A stretch of DNA of 64,000 nt, taken from contig CAUYUJ010019115.1 of the NCBI GenBank assembly GCA_963575745.1, positions 499,541 to 563,540 of the forward strand, written 5' to 3'. Positions within the stretch are counted from its first letter, which is position 1; the number at the start of each line of letters is the position of its first letter. Origin of the DNA: Prorocentrum cordatum (lineage: Eukaryota; Sar; Dinophyceae; Prorocentrales; Prorocentraceae). Under the pieces are notes generated by a model. It was not told where the DNA came from and searched no databases. It worked only from the letters and a program-made list of their open reading frames with translations. The position numbers and the translations under genes are program-made. Shown here piece after piece: positions 9,121 through 20,060 of the stretch.

Positions 9121-10550
9121 ACTGCTGGTTTCGTCGGCGGCTGGTTTCTCCGGCGGCTGGTTTCGCCGGCGGCTGGTTTCGCCGGCAGCTGGTTTCCCTG
9201 GCGGCTGGTTTCGCTGGCGGCTGGTTTCGCCGGCGGCTGGTTTCGACGGCGGCTGGTTTCGACGGCGGCTGGTTTCGCCGGCTTCTGGTTTCGCCCGCGG
9301 CTGGTCTCGCCGGCGGCTGGTTTCGCTGGCGGCTGGTTTCGCCGGCGGCTGGTGGCGCTGACGGCTAGTTTCGCCAGCGGCTGGTTTCGCCAGCGGCTGG
9401 TTTCGACAGCGCGGCTGGTTTCGCCGGCTGGTTTCGCCGGCTGCTGGTGTCGCTGGCGGCTGGTCTTTTGGCCGCTGGTCTTTTGGCGGCTGGTCTCGCT
9501 GGCGGCTGGTTTAGCTGGTGGCTGGTTTCGTCGGTGGCTGGTTTCGCTGGCGGCTGGTTTCCCCGGCGGCTGGTTTCGCTGGCGGCTGGTTTCTCCGGAA
9601 GCTGCTTTCGCTAGCGGCTGGTTTCGCTGGCAGCTGGTTTCGCCAGCGGCTGGTTTCGCCGGCGGCTCGTTTCGCTGGCGGCTAATTTCGCCAACGGCTG
9701 GTTTTTCCCGCGGTTGGTTTCGCCGGCGACTGGTTTCGCCAGGGCAAGTTTCGCCAGTTGCTGGTTTCGCCGGGGCAGGTTTCGCTGGCGGCTGGTTTCG
9801 CTAGGGCTTGTTTCGACGGGGCTGGTTTCGCTGGCGGCTGGTTTCGCGAACGGCTTGTTTCGCCGGCAGCTGGTTTCGCCAGCGGCTGCGTTCGCTGGCG
9901 GCTGGTTTCGCTGGCGCTGGTTTCGCCAAGGCTGGTTTCGCTGGCGGCTGGTTTCGTCGGCGGCCGGTTTCTCCGGCGGCTGGTCTTGCCAACGGCTCGT
10001 TTCGCCAGCGGCTGGTTTCGCTGGGGGCTGGTTTCGCCAGCGGCTGGTCTCGCCAGCGGCTGGCTTCGCCGGGGCTGCTTTCGCCGGCGGCTGGTTTCGC
10101 CGGCGGCTGGTGGTGCCGGTTTTGCTGGGGCTGTGTTCGCCGGCGGCTGGTTTCGACGGCGGCTGGTTTCGCCGATGGCTCGTTTCGCCTGCGGCTGGTC
10201 TCACCAGCGGGTGGTTTCGCCGGGGCTGCTTTCGCCGGCGGCTGCTTTCGCTGGCGGCTGGTGGTGCCGGTTTTGCTGGGGCTGGGGCTGGTTTCGCCGG
10301 CTGCTGGCTTCACTGGCGGCTGGTTTCGCCAATGGCTCGTTTCGCCTGCGGCTGGTTTCTCTGGGGGCTGGTTTCGCCAGCGGCTGTGGTCTCGCCGGCG
10401 GCTGGTTTCGCTGGGGGATGGTTTCGCCAGCAGCTGGTCTCGCCGGCGGCAGGTTTCGCCGGGGCTGGTTTCGCCAGCGGCTGGCTTCGACGGCGGCTGG
10501 TTTTGCGATGGTTTCAGCTGGCGGGAGGTCGGCGAAACGAACTGCTGAGC
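9121..10550. repeat. 16 bp minisatellite, about 88 copies
   Basis: The unit is GGCTGGTTTCGCCGGC with variants (CTGG, CCAG, GACGG). Spacing is mostly exactly 16 bp, so three units (48 bp) give a 16-residue period. The unit has no stop codon in any frame, so all six frames stay open over long distances: plus gives GWFRRRLVSPAAGFAG and minus gives ETSRRRNQPPAKPAAG. The right edge (10545-10640) continues with inverted, degraded unit fragments such as GAAATCAGCCGTCGGCGG. I see no evidence that it encodes a protein. Confidence 0.95.
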
Positions 10551-10640
10551 GAAGCCAGCCTGGTGAAATCAGCCGTCGGCGGATCCAGCCCGGGCGAAGA
10601 CAGCCCCTGGCGAATGCAGCCGTCGCCAGAAATTCACAGC

Positions 10641-11100
10641 TCTTGTCATCCTGATTGACCTCCCGATTGGCGCACTCACATGAATGTAAGTGGTGGCCAG
10701 AGCTCCGTAGAGTTTTGAACACAATCAACTGTACCGATGGCTGTGAACCAAGTCGCACGGGCTACGCATACGCAAACTTATAAACCACATTTCGGATGCA
10801 ACTGGCAATGGTCGTGTATTCCAGACAAGATGGCGAACACAGCGACCTGGCAACAATCATCCCTCGTCTCCGAGTCCAGGGTGTGACAACGCTTCACTGC
10901 AGAATTCAAGCCACCAGCGCTGAACACCAAAGCTGAAAACGTGCATTGCGAAGACTCCCCTTCTCTGTGCACGGGGCGTGGCGCAAGTGCGTTTCAAATG
11001 TGTCGCCCATGGTCTCCACGAACAAACTTGGTGTCTCTACAACTTTCAGTTGTTGTCTGTATCTTGCCAGGATAGCTGTATCACACCACTCCTAAAAAAT
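10641..11100. other. Non-repetitive sequence, no gene recognised
   Basis: Base composition is balanced compared with its neighbours and open frames are short. Nothing is recognised on either strand. Confidence 0.5.
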
Positions 11101-11935
11101 GGCAACACCACGATTGTTTGTGGACTCCTGTCCCCTCCAACCCCTCCCCCTACCAGGCGGAGGAGTTGGATGAGGAGGATGATATTCCTCCCATCCCCCA
11201 CCCTTCCCCCTCCTCTCCTCGCTTCCCCCTCCCTCCTCCCTCCTCCCTCCTTCGCCTTCTCTCTCTCTCCGCCTTCTCCTCCCCCAACCCCCTACCCGCT
11301 CCTCCTTCATCCGCCGAGCCCCGGGCAGGTCCACGGTCTTTCCCGGCTCTGCTGTGGGGGCCGAGTAGATGTCGCAGCCCGGCTGCAGCGGCGCCCCGAG
11401 GAGGTCCTCCCAGGAGGAGGAGGAGGATGACGATGATGATGAGGAGAAGACAGGGATCAGGAGGGGGAAGGAGAAGGGAGAAAAAAGGAGGAGAAGGGGG
11501 GAGGAGGATGGGAGGGAGAGTCGGGGGGAGGGGGTAGGAGGGCGGAGGTGGAGAACGAAGGGGGAGAAGAAGGAGCACGAGGGGAATGAAGGGGGAGAAG
11601 GAAGGGGGAGGAGAGGCAGAGGAGAGCAGGATGATGAGGACGAGAAGGGAGAAGGAGGAGGAAGAGGAGACGGAGGCGGAGGAGAAGGCGATGTGGGAGG
11701 TCCTGCATCCCACCCGCGGGCCTCCCGCCGACCATCTGCTGAGAGGCACTCGCTACGACCGTCATCCTCCTCTGTCCCTCTGCGCCCTCCTCCTGCTCCT
11801 GCTGCGGCTCCTCCTGCCCCTCCTCCGCTTCCTCCCCGCTGCCGCCTCCTTCCCTCTGCCCCTCCTCCTCCTCCTCCTCCTCCTCCTCATCCTCCTCCTT
11901 CTCACCATCATCACCCCCCTTGACGAAGATGGGGT
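11101..11935. repeat. Alternating polypyrimidine/polypurine blocks
   Basis: Plus-strand sequence is CT-rich at about 11110-11330, GA-rich at 11410-11700, and CT-rich again at 11755-11925. The long reading frames here have Glu/Arg/Gly or Leu/Ser/Pro composition and are not gene-like. Confidence 0.85.
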
Positions 11936-12440
11936 TCTCGGAGGCCTCCAGAGACTTCCGGAAGCTTCCGGAGGCCCAGACAGGGGACAAGAGCGCTCCC
12001 CGGAACCCCGACCCTTCGGTCTTCTAGGATCGAGAATCGAAAAAGGCAGCTCGCAAATCGACTTGGCAGGATGGGGCCTCTATCTGCCTTCGACTCCTCC
12101 TTCTGGAAGGAGTAGAGGGGGACGTTGGACTGATGGTCGTGACGAGGGCCTCCTCTCTTCGGCTGGCGCCAACTGTCCACATATACCGCTCCTTGCCAGG
12201 TCGAAAGTGGGGATCGGCGTGTATCCATCTGTCTGGCCAATCCAAAAGGGGTGGGTTCACACACGAGGGAGCGCCTTCTGCGTACGCTTTATTGTTGCAA
12301 ACTCCCAGCAACAAATCCCATCACTCCTTCCCCTCCTCTCCTCTCTGCCACCGCCCCGCCGCCCCCATCTTCGGCGATACTCCCCGAACCCCCCCTCCCA
12401 CCCCCTTCCGAAAGTCGGCGGGGGTAAACCCCCCTCCCCC
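11936..12440. other. Non-repetitive sequence, no gene recognised
   Basis: A minus-strand frame of about 117 codons (11911-12264) has ordinary composition but no recognised domain. It could be part of a gene or an old insertion. Confidence 0.35.
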
Positions 12441-12826
12441 TCGCGGCGTCGTCGTCGTCGTCATCGTCGTCGTCGTCGTCGTGATCGTCGTTTGCTGGCG
12501 CGTCTGTCAGTCGGTCAGGACACGTCGTCGACGTCGTGGACGTCGTCGTGGCCAAGTCGGTCGGGCGGGACACGTGTCATCGTCGTCGTCGTCGTCGTCG
12601 TCTTCGGCGTCGTTGCTTGCCGGCGAATCGATCGGTCGTGTAGGCGGGGGGATACGTCGTCGACGTCGTCGTGGGGAAGTCGGTCGGGCGGGTGGGCGGG
12701 AAACGTCGTCGTCGTCGTCGTCGTCGTCCTCGTCGTCGTCGTCGTGTGCCGTCGTCGACGTCGTCGTCGTCGTCGGGCGGGACACGTGGTCGTCGTCTTC
12801 GTTGTCGTCGTCGTCGTCGACGTCGA

Positions 12827-12872
<46 letters not shown>

Positions 12873-12928
12873 CTCGACGTCGACGTCGTCGTCGTCGTCG
12901 TCGTCGCCGTTGTCGACGTCGTCGTCGT

Positions 12929-13000
<72 letters not shown>

Positions 13001-13094
13001 GTGCCGGCGTTGTCTTCGCCGTCGTCGTCGTCGGGCGGGACACGTGAACGTTGTTGTGATCGTCGTCGTCTTCGTCGTCGTCTACATCGTCGTT

Positions 13095-13139
<45 letters not shown>

Positions 13140-13274
13140 TTCGGCGTCGTTGTTTGCCAGCGAGTCCATCGGTCGGGCAGGCGGGCGGGACACGTGTCAT
13201 CGTCGTCGTGGGGAAATCGGTCGGGTGGGCGGGCGGGACACGTCGTCGTACTCGTCGTCGTCGTCGTCGTCGTT

Positions 13275-13329
<55 letters not shown>

Positions 13330-13420
13330 TCGTCGTCGTCGTCGTCGTTGTCGTCGTCGTCGTCGGCGTCGTCGTCGTCGTCGTCGTCTACCGGCGCTGG
13401 GCGTCGCCGTCGCCATCGCC
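12441..13420. repeat. (GTC)n array with an embedded recurring cassette
   Basis: About 1 kb of GTC triplets is interrupted at least six times by variants of a cassette: TTTGCCAGCGAGTCCATCGG, then GGGCGGGACACGTG. A GACACGTGTC palindrome occurs at 12569-12578 and 13189-13198, with other CACGTG or CACGTC versions at 12511, 12782, 13041 and 13227. A sub-array of GGCGTC lies at 13275-13330. Frames of more than 300 codons (Val, Ser, Arg or Asp runs) are products of the triplets. Confidence 0.95.
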
Positions 13421-13985
13421 GTCGTCACCATCACCGTCCCCGCCGTTGCCGTCGTCGTTTGCGCACGCTCGGCGTCGTCGCAATCGCCATCGCTGGTGCC
13501 CAAGTGGTGGGTTTGGACCCCCCTTCGACTTTCACATTGGAGAGATCAAGGGGCGGTTCGGAACCCCCCTCCCCCCCCCGACTTCCTCCCAACGTTCTCA
13601 GAAGACGCTTCTTCTTATACACGGCTCCTCCTGGGGGCCAGGGTCGGCGTTGTTGGATAGTTGGCGCCTCCGTGGACTTCTCTGCGGCCCGGGCGCCAGA
13701 AAGGGATTGCGGCCCCCCGCTCCCCTCGCGCGTCACCTGTGAAGTCTCCAAGGGTCCGAAGCCAAGAAGGCTTGAACAATAATGGCCGCGGTCGATTGCG
13801 GCGGCTTGAGCAGCAGAGGAAGACAAAGAGAGGAGGAGGGGGACGAGGATGGGGGAGTGGAGTAGGAGGATGAGGAGAGGACGGGGCAGGATAAAGGATG
13901 GGGCGGGGTTTGTGGCGACCTTGACAGGATCCCAAGGGCCCTCGTGTTGTTTCCTCTCAGGTGGTGTGTCACGTTTTAACCTGTG
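13421..13985. other. Unrecognised sequence between the GTC array and a LINE relic
   Basis: It holds mixed GC-rich DNA with short C runs near 13570. A minus-strand frame (13431-13826) is open but matches nothing I know. Confidence 0.35.
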
Positions 13986-14940
13986 ACGGTGTCAGGTAGA
14001 TGTGCGCTGGTTACAATACGCGCTTTCGAGACCCATCGATGGCCTGCGGCCAGCGCGCTGTCCTCACCTCCACCATGCGTGCTTTGCTTGGTGGCGAATC
14101 CTTCAACAACTATCTCTGGTTTGAGGCGCGGACCACCAAACACTGCACGCCCGTCCTTTTTTGTAACAGGTGCGGTTTGCACACGTCTGGTGCCAAGGCC
14201 ATTCCTCAGCTGTTTGGCCCGTGCAAGCACTTGACATCTAAACAGCAGACGATCATCAAGGGAAGCAGCCTCTCCAGGCCGACGGGCAGTACCATTTGCA
14301 CGTCCTCGCCCTCTGCAGGGGCGTCGGATTGGTGGGCGCCCTGGCCGCCCGCCTCTCTCATTGTTATTACATTGCTCTGTCACTCGGTCATGGGCCAGGC
14401 TGGGTTCGGAGGTCGGCGCTACAGGAAAGTGCAGGAAAAAGGGCGGGACGACAAACTTATCCCACAGCAACTCACTACGAATACAACTCCCCTTTCTCGC
14501 CGAACATGGCCGGGGAGTCGTCCGCCCGCCTCCGCGTGCTGTCTGTAACGCACAGGATGTCAAACACTGGTCTTCTCTTTGACCTGTTTCAAGCGGGGCG
14601 TTTCTGGTGTCTGTCTCGAAATTGTTTTGCCGCTGCAGCGCTGGCCTCTTCTTAGGGTCGGCGCTGTGCTCTCGCCGTTTCGATTGATGCTCTCGTCCCC
14701 AACGCGGGCAGACAATTTGTGGATACGAGTCTTCCCTCATCGTGTTTGCCCCCCTCCTTTCCCCTTCCCCGCCTTTCCCCTGGAAGTATGTTAGGGGGGC
14801 CTTCTTTCCTGGAGGCAGATTGACCTTGGACCCAAAACTGTGCGCAACACATCTTCAGACGGATGATCGACTCCGGAGGGCGTCCCTCTCACTGCATCAT
14901 CCTGCCCACCCAGTCGAAACGCTATAGTCTAACACCCCGA
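13986..14940 (+). pseudogene. 3' relic of a retrotransposon (zinc-like C-terminal motif)
   Basis: The plus frame from 14000 to about 14300 contains LWFEARTTKHCTPVLFCNRC followed by GLHTSGAKAIPQLFGPCK, a C-x2-C-x17-C pattern. The region at 25330-25150 (-), C-terminal in the 25.0-30.7 kb element, has a comparable ending (GLGKACKG ... RRGIHPG). I therefore read this as the last part of a decayed LINE-like protein whose RT is absent. Downstream to 14640 a shifted frame gives LFQAGRFWCLSRNCFA, a possible second degenerate copy. No leader or RT motif is visible. The family assignment rests on remembered resemblance, not on a search. Confidence 0.4.
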
Positions 14941-15210
14941 GCGGCTGATACGCCGAATGTGGAGACGGGTGAACTATAGTCAGCAAAAGCGACTGGGTAA
15001 CGGATGGCTTCTATGCAAGTAGGCGGTGCAACGAAAACAGGGAACCATTACATGATTTTTTATGATGCAGCAGTCCCGCCAGCCCTCTGGGCGTAAGTGG
15101 TTAACGACTTGTCTTCTCTCTGCCGAAGCTCCCTCCTTCCCTTGCACGGGGGAAGGGTTTACCCCTCCTCCTACCCCCTGCCGCTGGCCCACCTTGGAAG
15201 AGACCCGCCG
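14941..15210. other. Short unrecognised sequence
   Basis: No gene is recognised. The CCCTTGCACGGGGGAAGGG string near 15145 is a small inverted repeat. Confidence 0.4.
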
Positions 15211-17640
15211 ACCCCTTGGTCTTGCCACAAAAGTGCACGGCAAGGGCCCCAGGAAACTCCCAGGAGGTCCCAAGAGTGCCCCAAGAGGCTCCCAAGAGGC
15301 CTCTTCCTCCTCCTCCTCCTTCTCCTCCTCTTCCTGCCTCTCCTTATCCTCCCCCCCCTCCTCCCTCAAACGTTTTCCGAAGAACTTCCACAACGGCTGG
15401 GGGAATACAAAGTCCGATAGCCTGGCCAAGCTGGGGCCCAACGAGTGGCCACAGAGGCGCTTCGCAAAAAGGCAATGGGCGGCGGTGATTCGTCGTATGC
15501 GTTTTCGATCCGCCGCCCCGTTGGCTTGCCACAAGGGTGCACGGCGTGCCAAACGTTAGGTAGTTTCTGGTCCTTTGTCAAAGTTGCCATGGGCTTTCGG
15601 CCTAATGCGCCAGACACCAGGAAGGAGGTGCAAGGACGCGCACGAAGGGGACAAGCCAGAAACCTCGCCTCCAACGCGGCCAGTATTGTTTCAAGATGGC
15701 CTCTCAAATGCCTCCAAGACGGCCCCGACATGGTCCGAAGAGAGCCCAAGATGGCCTCCACTACGCCTCCAAGGCGGCCCTAAGACTGCCCAAGATGCCT
15801 TCCAGACGGCTCAAGAGGCCCCAAAGACGCCCCAAGAGGGCTCCCAGAGGACCTGCAGTGTGCCAACACCGTTGATGTTCCTTCGACTCTTAAACTACTT
15901 TAGGGTTCTCACATTTTCTGGCCTCCGACGCTCCAAGACGGCCCCATAGGCCTCAGAGATCGCCCCAAGACGGCGCAAAGAGAGCCCAAGAGGCTCCCAA
16001 AAGGCCCTCAAGACGGCCCCATAGACCTCCAAGACAGCCCTGAAGCAAAAGGACCCACGACTGCCCAGAGAGCGCCCCAAGACGGCCTCCGAAGGCCAAG
16101 AAACCCATCAGAGACCTCCAGGACACCCCAGTAGGCCCCCCAAGAGGCCACAGGACGCCCCTCAGAGGCTCCCAAGAGGCTCCCAGGAAGCCCCCAGGAG
16201 GCCCCACGAAGGCCTCAAGCGGCCTCCTCTTCTTCTTCTTCTTCTTCTTCCTCCTATTCCTCCTCTTTCTCCTCTTTCTCCTCCCTCTCCTCCTCTTTCT
16301 TCTGCCTTCTTTTACTCTCCTAAGTGCTCGCCCCCATGGGGTTCCACAACGTCTTGGGGAACACATTTTCCAATAGCTTCGCCAGACTTCGGCCCAGCGT
16401 GTGGCCGCGTGGGCGTTTCCAAAAGGCAAGGGGGCGGCGGTGATTCGCCGTAAACGTCTTCACTCCGCCGCCCCCTGTGGCTTGCCACAATTGTGCACGG
16501 CGTGACACATGTTGGAATGTTTCAGTGGGGTCCTGGCCGGTCGCGACGGCCACCCGGAGAGCCGCCGAACATTTGTTCTCCATTGGCCCCCCCCCGCAAC
16601 ATGGTCCCAACGTGGCCTCCAACACGCGCCAGATGGCCTCCAAGACGGTGATGATGGCCCTAAGAGAGCCCAAGATGGCCCCAAGATGTCCCAATGACGG
16701 CCCATGACGCACCCCAGATGGCCCACGATGCCCTCCAGACGGCCCGAGAGGCCTCCAAGATGCCCCAGCAGGGTCCATAGGACCTGTAGGAGGCCATAAG
16801 AACCGTTGATGTTCCTCAGGTTTTCCAATGGTTGTAGGGTTCTCGCGTTTTCGGGCTGCCGAAGCTGCGAAACGGCTCCAGAAACTCCCAACATTGCCCC
16901 AAGAGGGCCCCAGAAGCCTTCAAGAAGCTTGCATGACGGCCTGGGAGGGCGCCCAGAGAGCCCAAGAGGCCCTCAAAACGGCCCCAAGACTGCCCTCTTA
17001 AAGGCCCCTCGAGCCCCCCAAAGATCCCCATGATGCCCCACGGGGCCCCCAAAAGGCTTACAGCACCCTCCCAAGAAAAGGCCTCAAAAGGGCTCGTCCT
17101 CATTTTCTTCCTCTTCCTCCGCCTCCTCTTCCTCCTCCTCCTGGTCCTTCGTCGCCTCCCTCTTTGCCTTTGTCCTCTTCCTCTCCCAGGTGTTCCCCCC
17201 CAAGGGTTCTGCAACGGCTGGGGAAACGCATTGTCCAATAGCTTGACCAGACTTCGGCCCAACGTTGGGCCGCTTGGGCGTCTCCAAAAAGCAGGGGCGG
17301 GCGGTGGTTCGCAAGAGTTGTTTTCGATCCGCCGCCTCTTGTGGATTTATCCGAGGGGTGCCTGGCATGCAGGATTCTCGAATGCTTGTTTTTCGTTTGC
17401 CACTGGACTCCGGTTCAGCCCGCTGGCCACCCGGAGAGCCGCGGAAAATGTACAGTTCGTCGATTTTCCCGATCCAAGCGGCCCCGAGATGGCCTCCAAA
17501 ACAACCAAGTTCTCTCCAGAGACGGCTGATATGAGCCCGACAAAACCCAATATAGCCGCAAGATGTTTCAATACGTCCCAAGACACACCCACGACGGCCC
17601 AAGATAGCCCACGCCCCAAGAGGCAGCAGCCGCAAGCAGA
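15211..17640. repeat. Three tandem compound repeats of ~0.9 kb
   Basis: A fixed order of parts recurs: CTTGCCACAA-GTGCACGGC; an array of short CCAAGATGGCCTC-like steps; a TTAGGGTTCTCGC-type spacer (15900, 16834); more CCAAGA steps; a TCCTCC tract (15300-15365, 16225-16320, 17100-17190); a TTCCACAACGGCTGGGG-type segment (15372, 16336, 17200); and a GCCAGACTTCGGCCCAAC-type segment (15422, 16378, 17243). Periods are about 955 and 865 bp. Related CCAAGA arrays lie at 44830-45560 and 48666-49230. Frames through the region carry no recognisable domain. Confidence 0.8.
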
Positions 17641-17880
17641 CAAGGCAGTGAGCAGAAGGAACGAGGGAGGAGCTAGGGGGGGAAGGCGAGGCGGAAGGGA
17701 GGGGAATCAACCGCAAGCAGACAGGCTGGGCCAAGAGCCCGGAGAGAAGAGCCACCCGCAACGAGGCCACGGACCCTGCGGCAGCGGCCTGGGCGGGGTG
17801 GCGGACCGAACCCAGCGCGCTGCGGCAATTGGCGGGGGGGGGGGGGGGGGGGGGGGGCCCTCTGCGGGATCAACCACCTT
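17641..17880. other. Purine-rich and poly-G sequence at the 3' edge of an RT relic
   Basis: Purine-rich DNA at 17640-17710 is followed by GC-rich sequence and a nearly pure G run at 17831-17857. On the minus strand this is just beyond the last recognisable retroelement residues. Confidence 0.5.
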
Positions 17881-17999
17881 CCCGCCGAGGAGGGGCCCGA
17901 CGGCGCGCATGAAGGGTCGCTGGCACGACGTCGGCGAAAAGGCGTGGGGGGCGTCCGTGCTGCTCAGCGTCGGCGGGGGGGGGAGCGCTAGGCAGCGCG

Positions 18000-18790
18000 G
18001 GGGGCACCTCGCGCGGCGTCCGCCGCGGAGGCAGCCGTGGCGCGGCCAGGCGGGCGGCCCCTCTGGGCTGCGTCTGGAGGCGCCGCAGTGCCGCCCGCGC
18101 GTTCTGTCAGTGGGCGTGTTAGTCAGCAGCCAGTGCGGCGTCTTTCCCCGTGGCGCCAGCCACCCGCTTGGCGGGGGCCCCGAAGGCCCTGCGTGCCTCG
18201 CGGCCCCGCTTGCCGCCGTGGGCTTTCGCGCCCGTGTGGGGGGGGGGGGGAGATGAAGTCCTGTGCCGCGCGCTGCCGCGCGGTGTCCTGGTGCTGCCTG
18301 CTGAGTTCCCCGTGCCGCTCCGTCGCAGCGCTGGGCGAAGCGGCTGGCGCAGCGAGGAGATCGTCGCGCGGCTTGGACGTGGCGGCGAAGGCCCAGGCGG
18401 CCGCTGTGCCGTTGCGCCAACGTGGCAAGTCGACGTCCGCAGGGCGGCGGCCGTAGTCGCCCACCTGGGACCCGCCCTGCTCGCCCCTGAAGGTGGCCTC
18501 CCTGGCGGGGCGCGGGGGGGCAGCCGCGGGTGCTCCGACTCCGTCCTGGCATGGCCCGCGGCCAGGGCGCCGAAGAAAACTTGGTCGCGAAGGGCGTTGT
18601 GGCGTTGTGTCCAGTCGCCGCGGCACGCGCAAACCAAGGCGTGGTCGCGGCCTGCATGGGGCCGCGCGGGAAGCGGTGCCAATGGCTTTGCAAAGCGGCG
18701 CCTGGGCCCGCGCGGCAGCGCCGCCAGGGCCTGCGCTCTGCTGGCCAGCATGGCGCCCGCCAGAAGCACGTCCTGAGCGGCGCTGTCCAC
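18000..18790 (-). pseudogene. C-terminal zinc/endonuclease-like region of the R2-like element
   Basis: One minus frame contains DHALVCACRGDWTQRHNALR (about 18646-18587), a Cys/His pattern like the zinc segment after RT in elements with a restriction-like endonuclease. A second frame, shifted by an indel, contains GRRPADVDLPRWRNG and AWAFAATS (18452-18378). In a PD-(D/E)xK nuclease one would expect an acidic residue in the second strand; here that position reads Ala in AWAFAATS. I infer a lost catalytic residue, but this depends on recalled relatives and needs an alignment. Confidence 0.5.
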
Positions 18791-19091
18791 CGCGTCGGAG
18801 GGGCCCTTCTGGTCGCCGTGCTGCGCATGGTCGAACGTCGCCTGGTTGGCGTCCCGCGCGACTGCGTTTCTGGCCTGCGCCCCTGCCGTCAGGCTCCCCC
18901 CCCCCCCCCCCCCGTCGCGGTCAGCGCTGTTGGAGTAGCCGAGGTGGAGTTGCCAACAGAGGTCGGTGCTCTTCGCTCTGGGGGCGCGATGTGGGCGGCG
19001 GCGTGCTTTGCAACAGAGCGCAGGCTAAGCCCTCCCGTGATGAGCTCGGGCGGAGCCTGCTGCTGGGGGGCGTCGGAAGGCGAGCGGCCGC

Positions 19092-20060
19092 TCAGTTGCT
19101 CAAGGCGAGCCCAGACAGCGTCGCCCATGGCCGGCAGGGGGGCGGTGCGCGCGGTGGGCGGCAACGCGCGCGCGGATTAGCCCAGCTTGCAGAAGGGGTC
19201 TCGCTGGCGCAGGAGGTGCAGTGCGAGCCGCGCAATTTCGAGCTTCCCGAAGCTTCCAGCAGCGGCGGCGCTCGCGACCCGCCGCTTGGCGTGCTCCGCG
19301 CAGATGTCCGCCCCCCCCCCCCCCCCGCTGGCGTGCTGAGCAGCTCGAACCTGCGATCGGTGCGGAAGCGGAAGCCCGGCGGGAAGCCGTCCAGAGACAC
19401 GTCAGAGGCGTCTCCGCCACCGGGGCCCACCTCGCACTTGCCTGGGCCAGTGCCCAGCTGGAGGCCCACCGCGGAGAAGCTGGCCACGAGCAAGTGGGGG
19501 AGGCGCGCGACGGCCGGCGCGTCGCCCGCGAGGCAGTCGTGGTCCGAGTAGAAGAAACTCAAATCGACGGCGCCGTCGGCGCCGTCGTGCGGCGCGCGGA
19601 GGGCGGCCCTGCCGGCGCCCTGTAGGGGGCGCCCCACTCTCGGAGCGGACTGTGTACTTGCCCAGGAAGAGAATTTACGAGCGGGAGTGGCGCCAATCGG
19701 CCTAGGAGGCCAGCCTGGGGAACCATTCATGGACCGCGCGGAGAAGAGCTACCTGTCCAGGCGTTGGACACGTCTAGCTTCGCAAACATCTCCCCTCGGC
19801 CCCCGAGGTGGCGGAGCCACCGCTGGCGCGCGACGTGGGTGCCGCAGGGGGGCGCGACGCCGATCTGGAGGGTGGCCAGTCGGTCGCGCGCGGCGTCGGC
19901 TACCTGGGGGCAGAGGCACTTGCCGACGAAGCGCCAGAGCGCCCCCCCGATGGCCGGGGAAACGCAGGCCCAGTGGCTCGGCCAGACTTCAGCCCATGGT
20001 TTGGCTAGATGGGCGTTCCCCCAAAGCAGGGGGCTGGCGGCCGTGATTCGCGGTGGGCGT
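19092..20060 (-). pseudogene. Reverse transcriptase domain relic of the R2-like element
   Basis: The first frame holds LQIGVAPPCGTHVARQRWLR and FAKLDVSNAWT. Related RTs would have a QLGV...G.E...H pattern and a LDFSNAFN-type motif A, so the aspartate of motif A is kept but the motif is altered. The next frame carries FFYSDHDCLAGDAPAVARL at about 19556-19500, where an FxLDD motif C is expected, then VGLQLGTGPGKCEV, the usual loop after motif C. A later piece (19164-18889) reads LITGGLSLRSVAKHAA, resembling a GGLGLRSA..HA thumb motif. Several frameshifts and the damaged motif C mean no enzyme activity can be expected. Confidence 0.65.

Larger units (their letters stand above)
17880..20060 (-). 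mobile_element. Degenerate non-LTR retrotransposon, R2-like order (RT then zinc/endonuclease-like)
   Basis: On the minus strand the parts appear in the order of a single-ORF non-LTR element with a C-terminal endonuclease: RT fingers and motif A region (20060-19727), RT palm and thumb (19730-18900), a zinc-like segment (18646-18584) and an RRPADV segment (18449-18378). No EEP domain precedes it. The parts lie in different frames, so it is inactive. The 5' edge near 19960-20060 abuts a fragment of the compound repeat of 15.2-17.6 kb (GGCCAGACTTCAGCCCA at 19979), consistent with truncation or insertion there. R2-like assignment is by motif order only. Confidence 0.65.

Noticed and set aside
9714-10658. 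314-codon and overlapping frames with a 16-residue repeat
   Set aside because: The 16 bp unit is open in all six frames, so the frames are not evidence for a gene.
11586-13742. 718-codon plus-strand open frame
   Set aside because: It spans a purine tract, a pyrimidine tract and the GTC array; Val and Ser runs come from the triplets and no domain is present.
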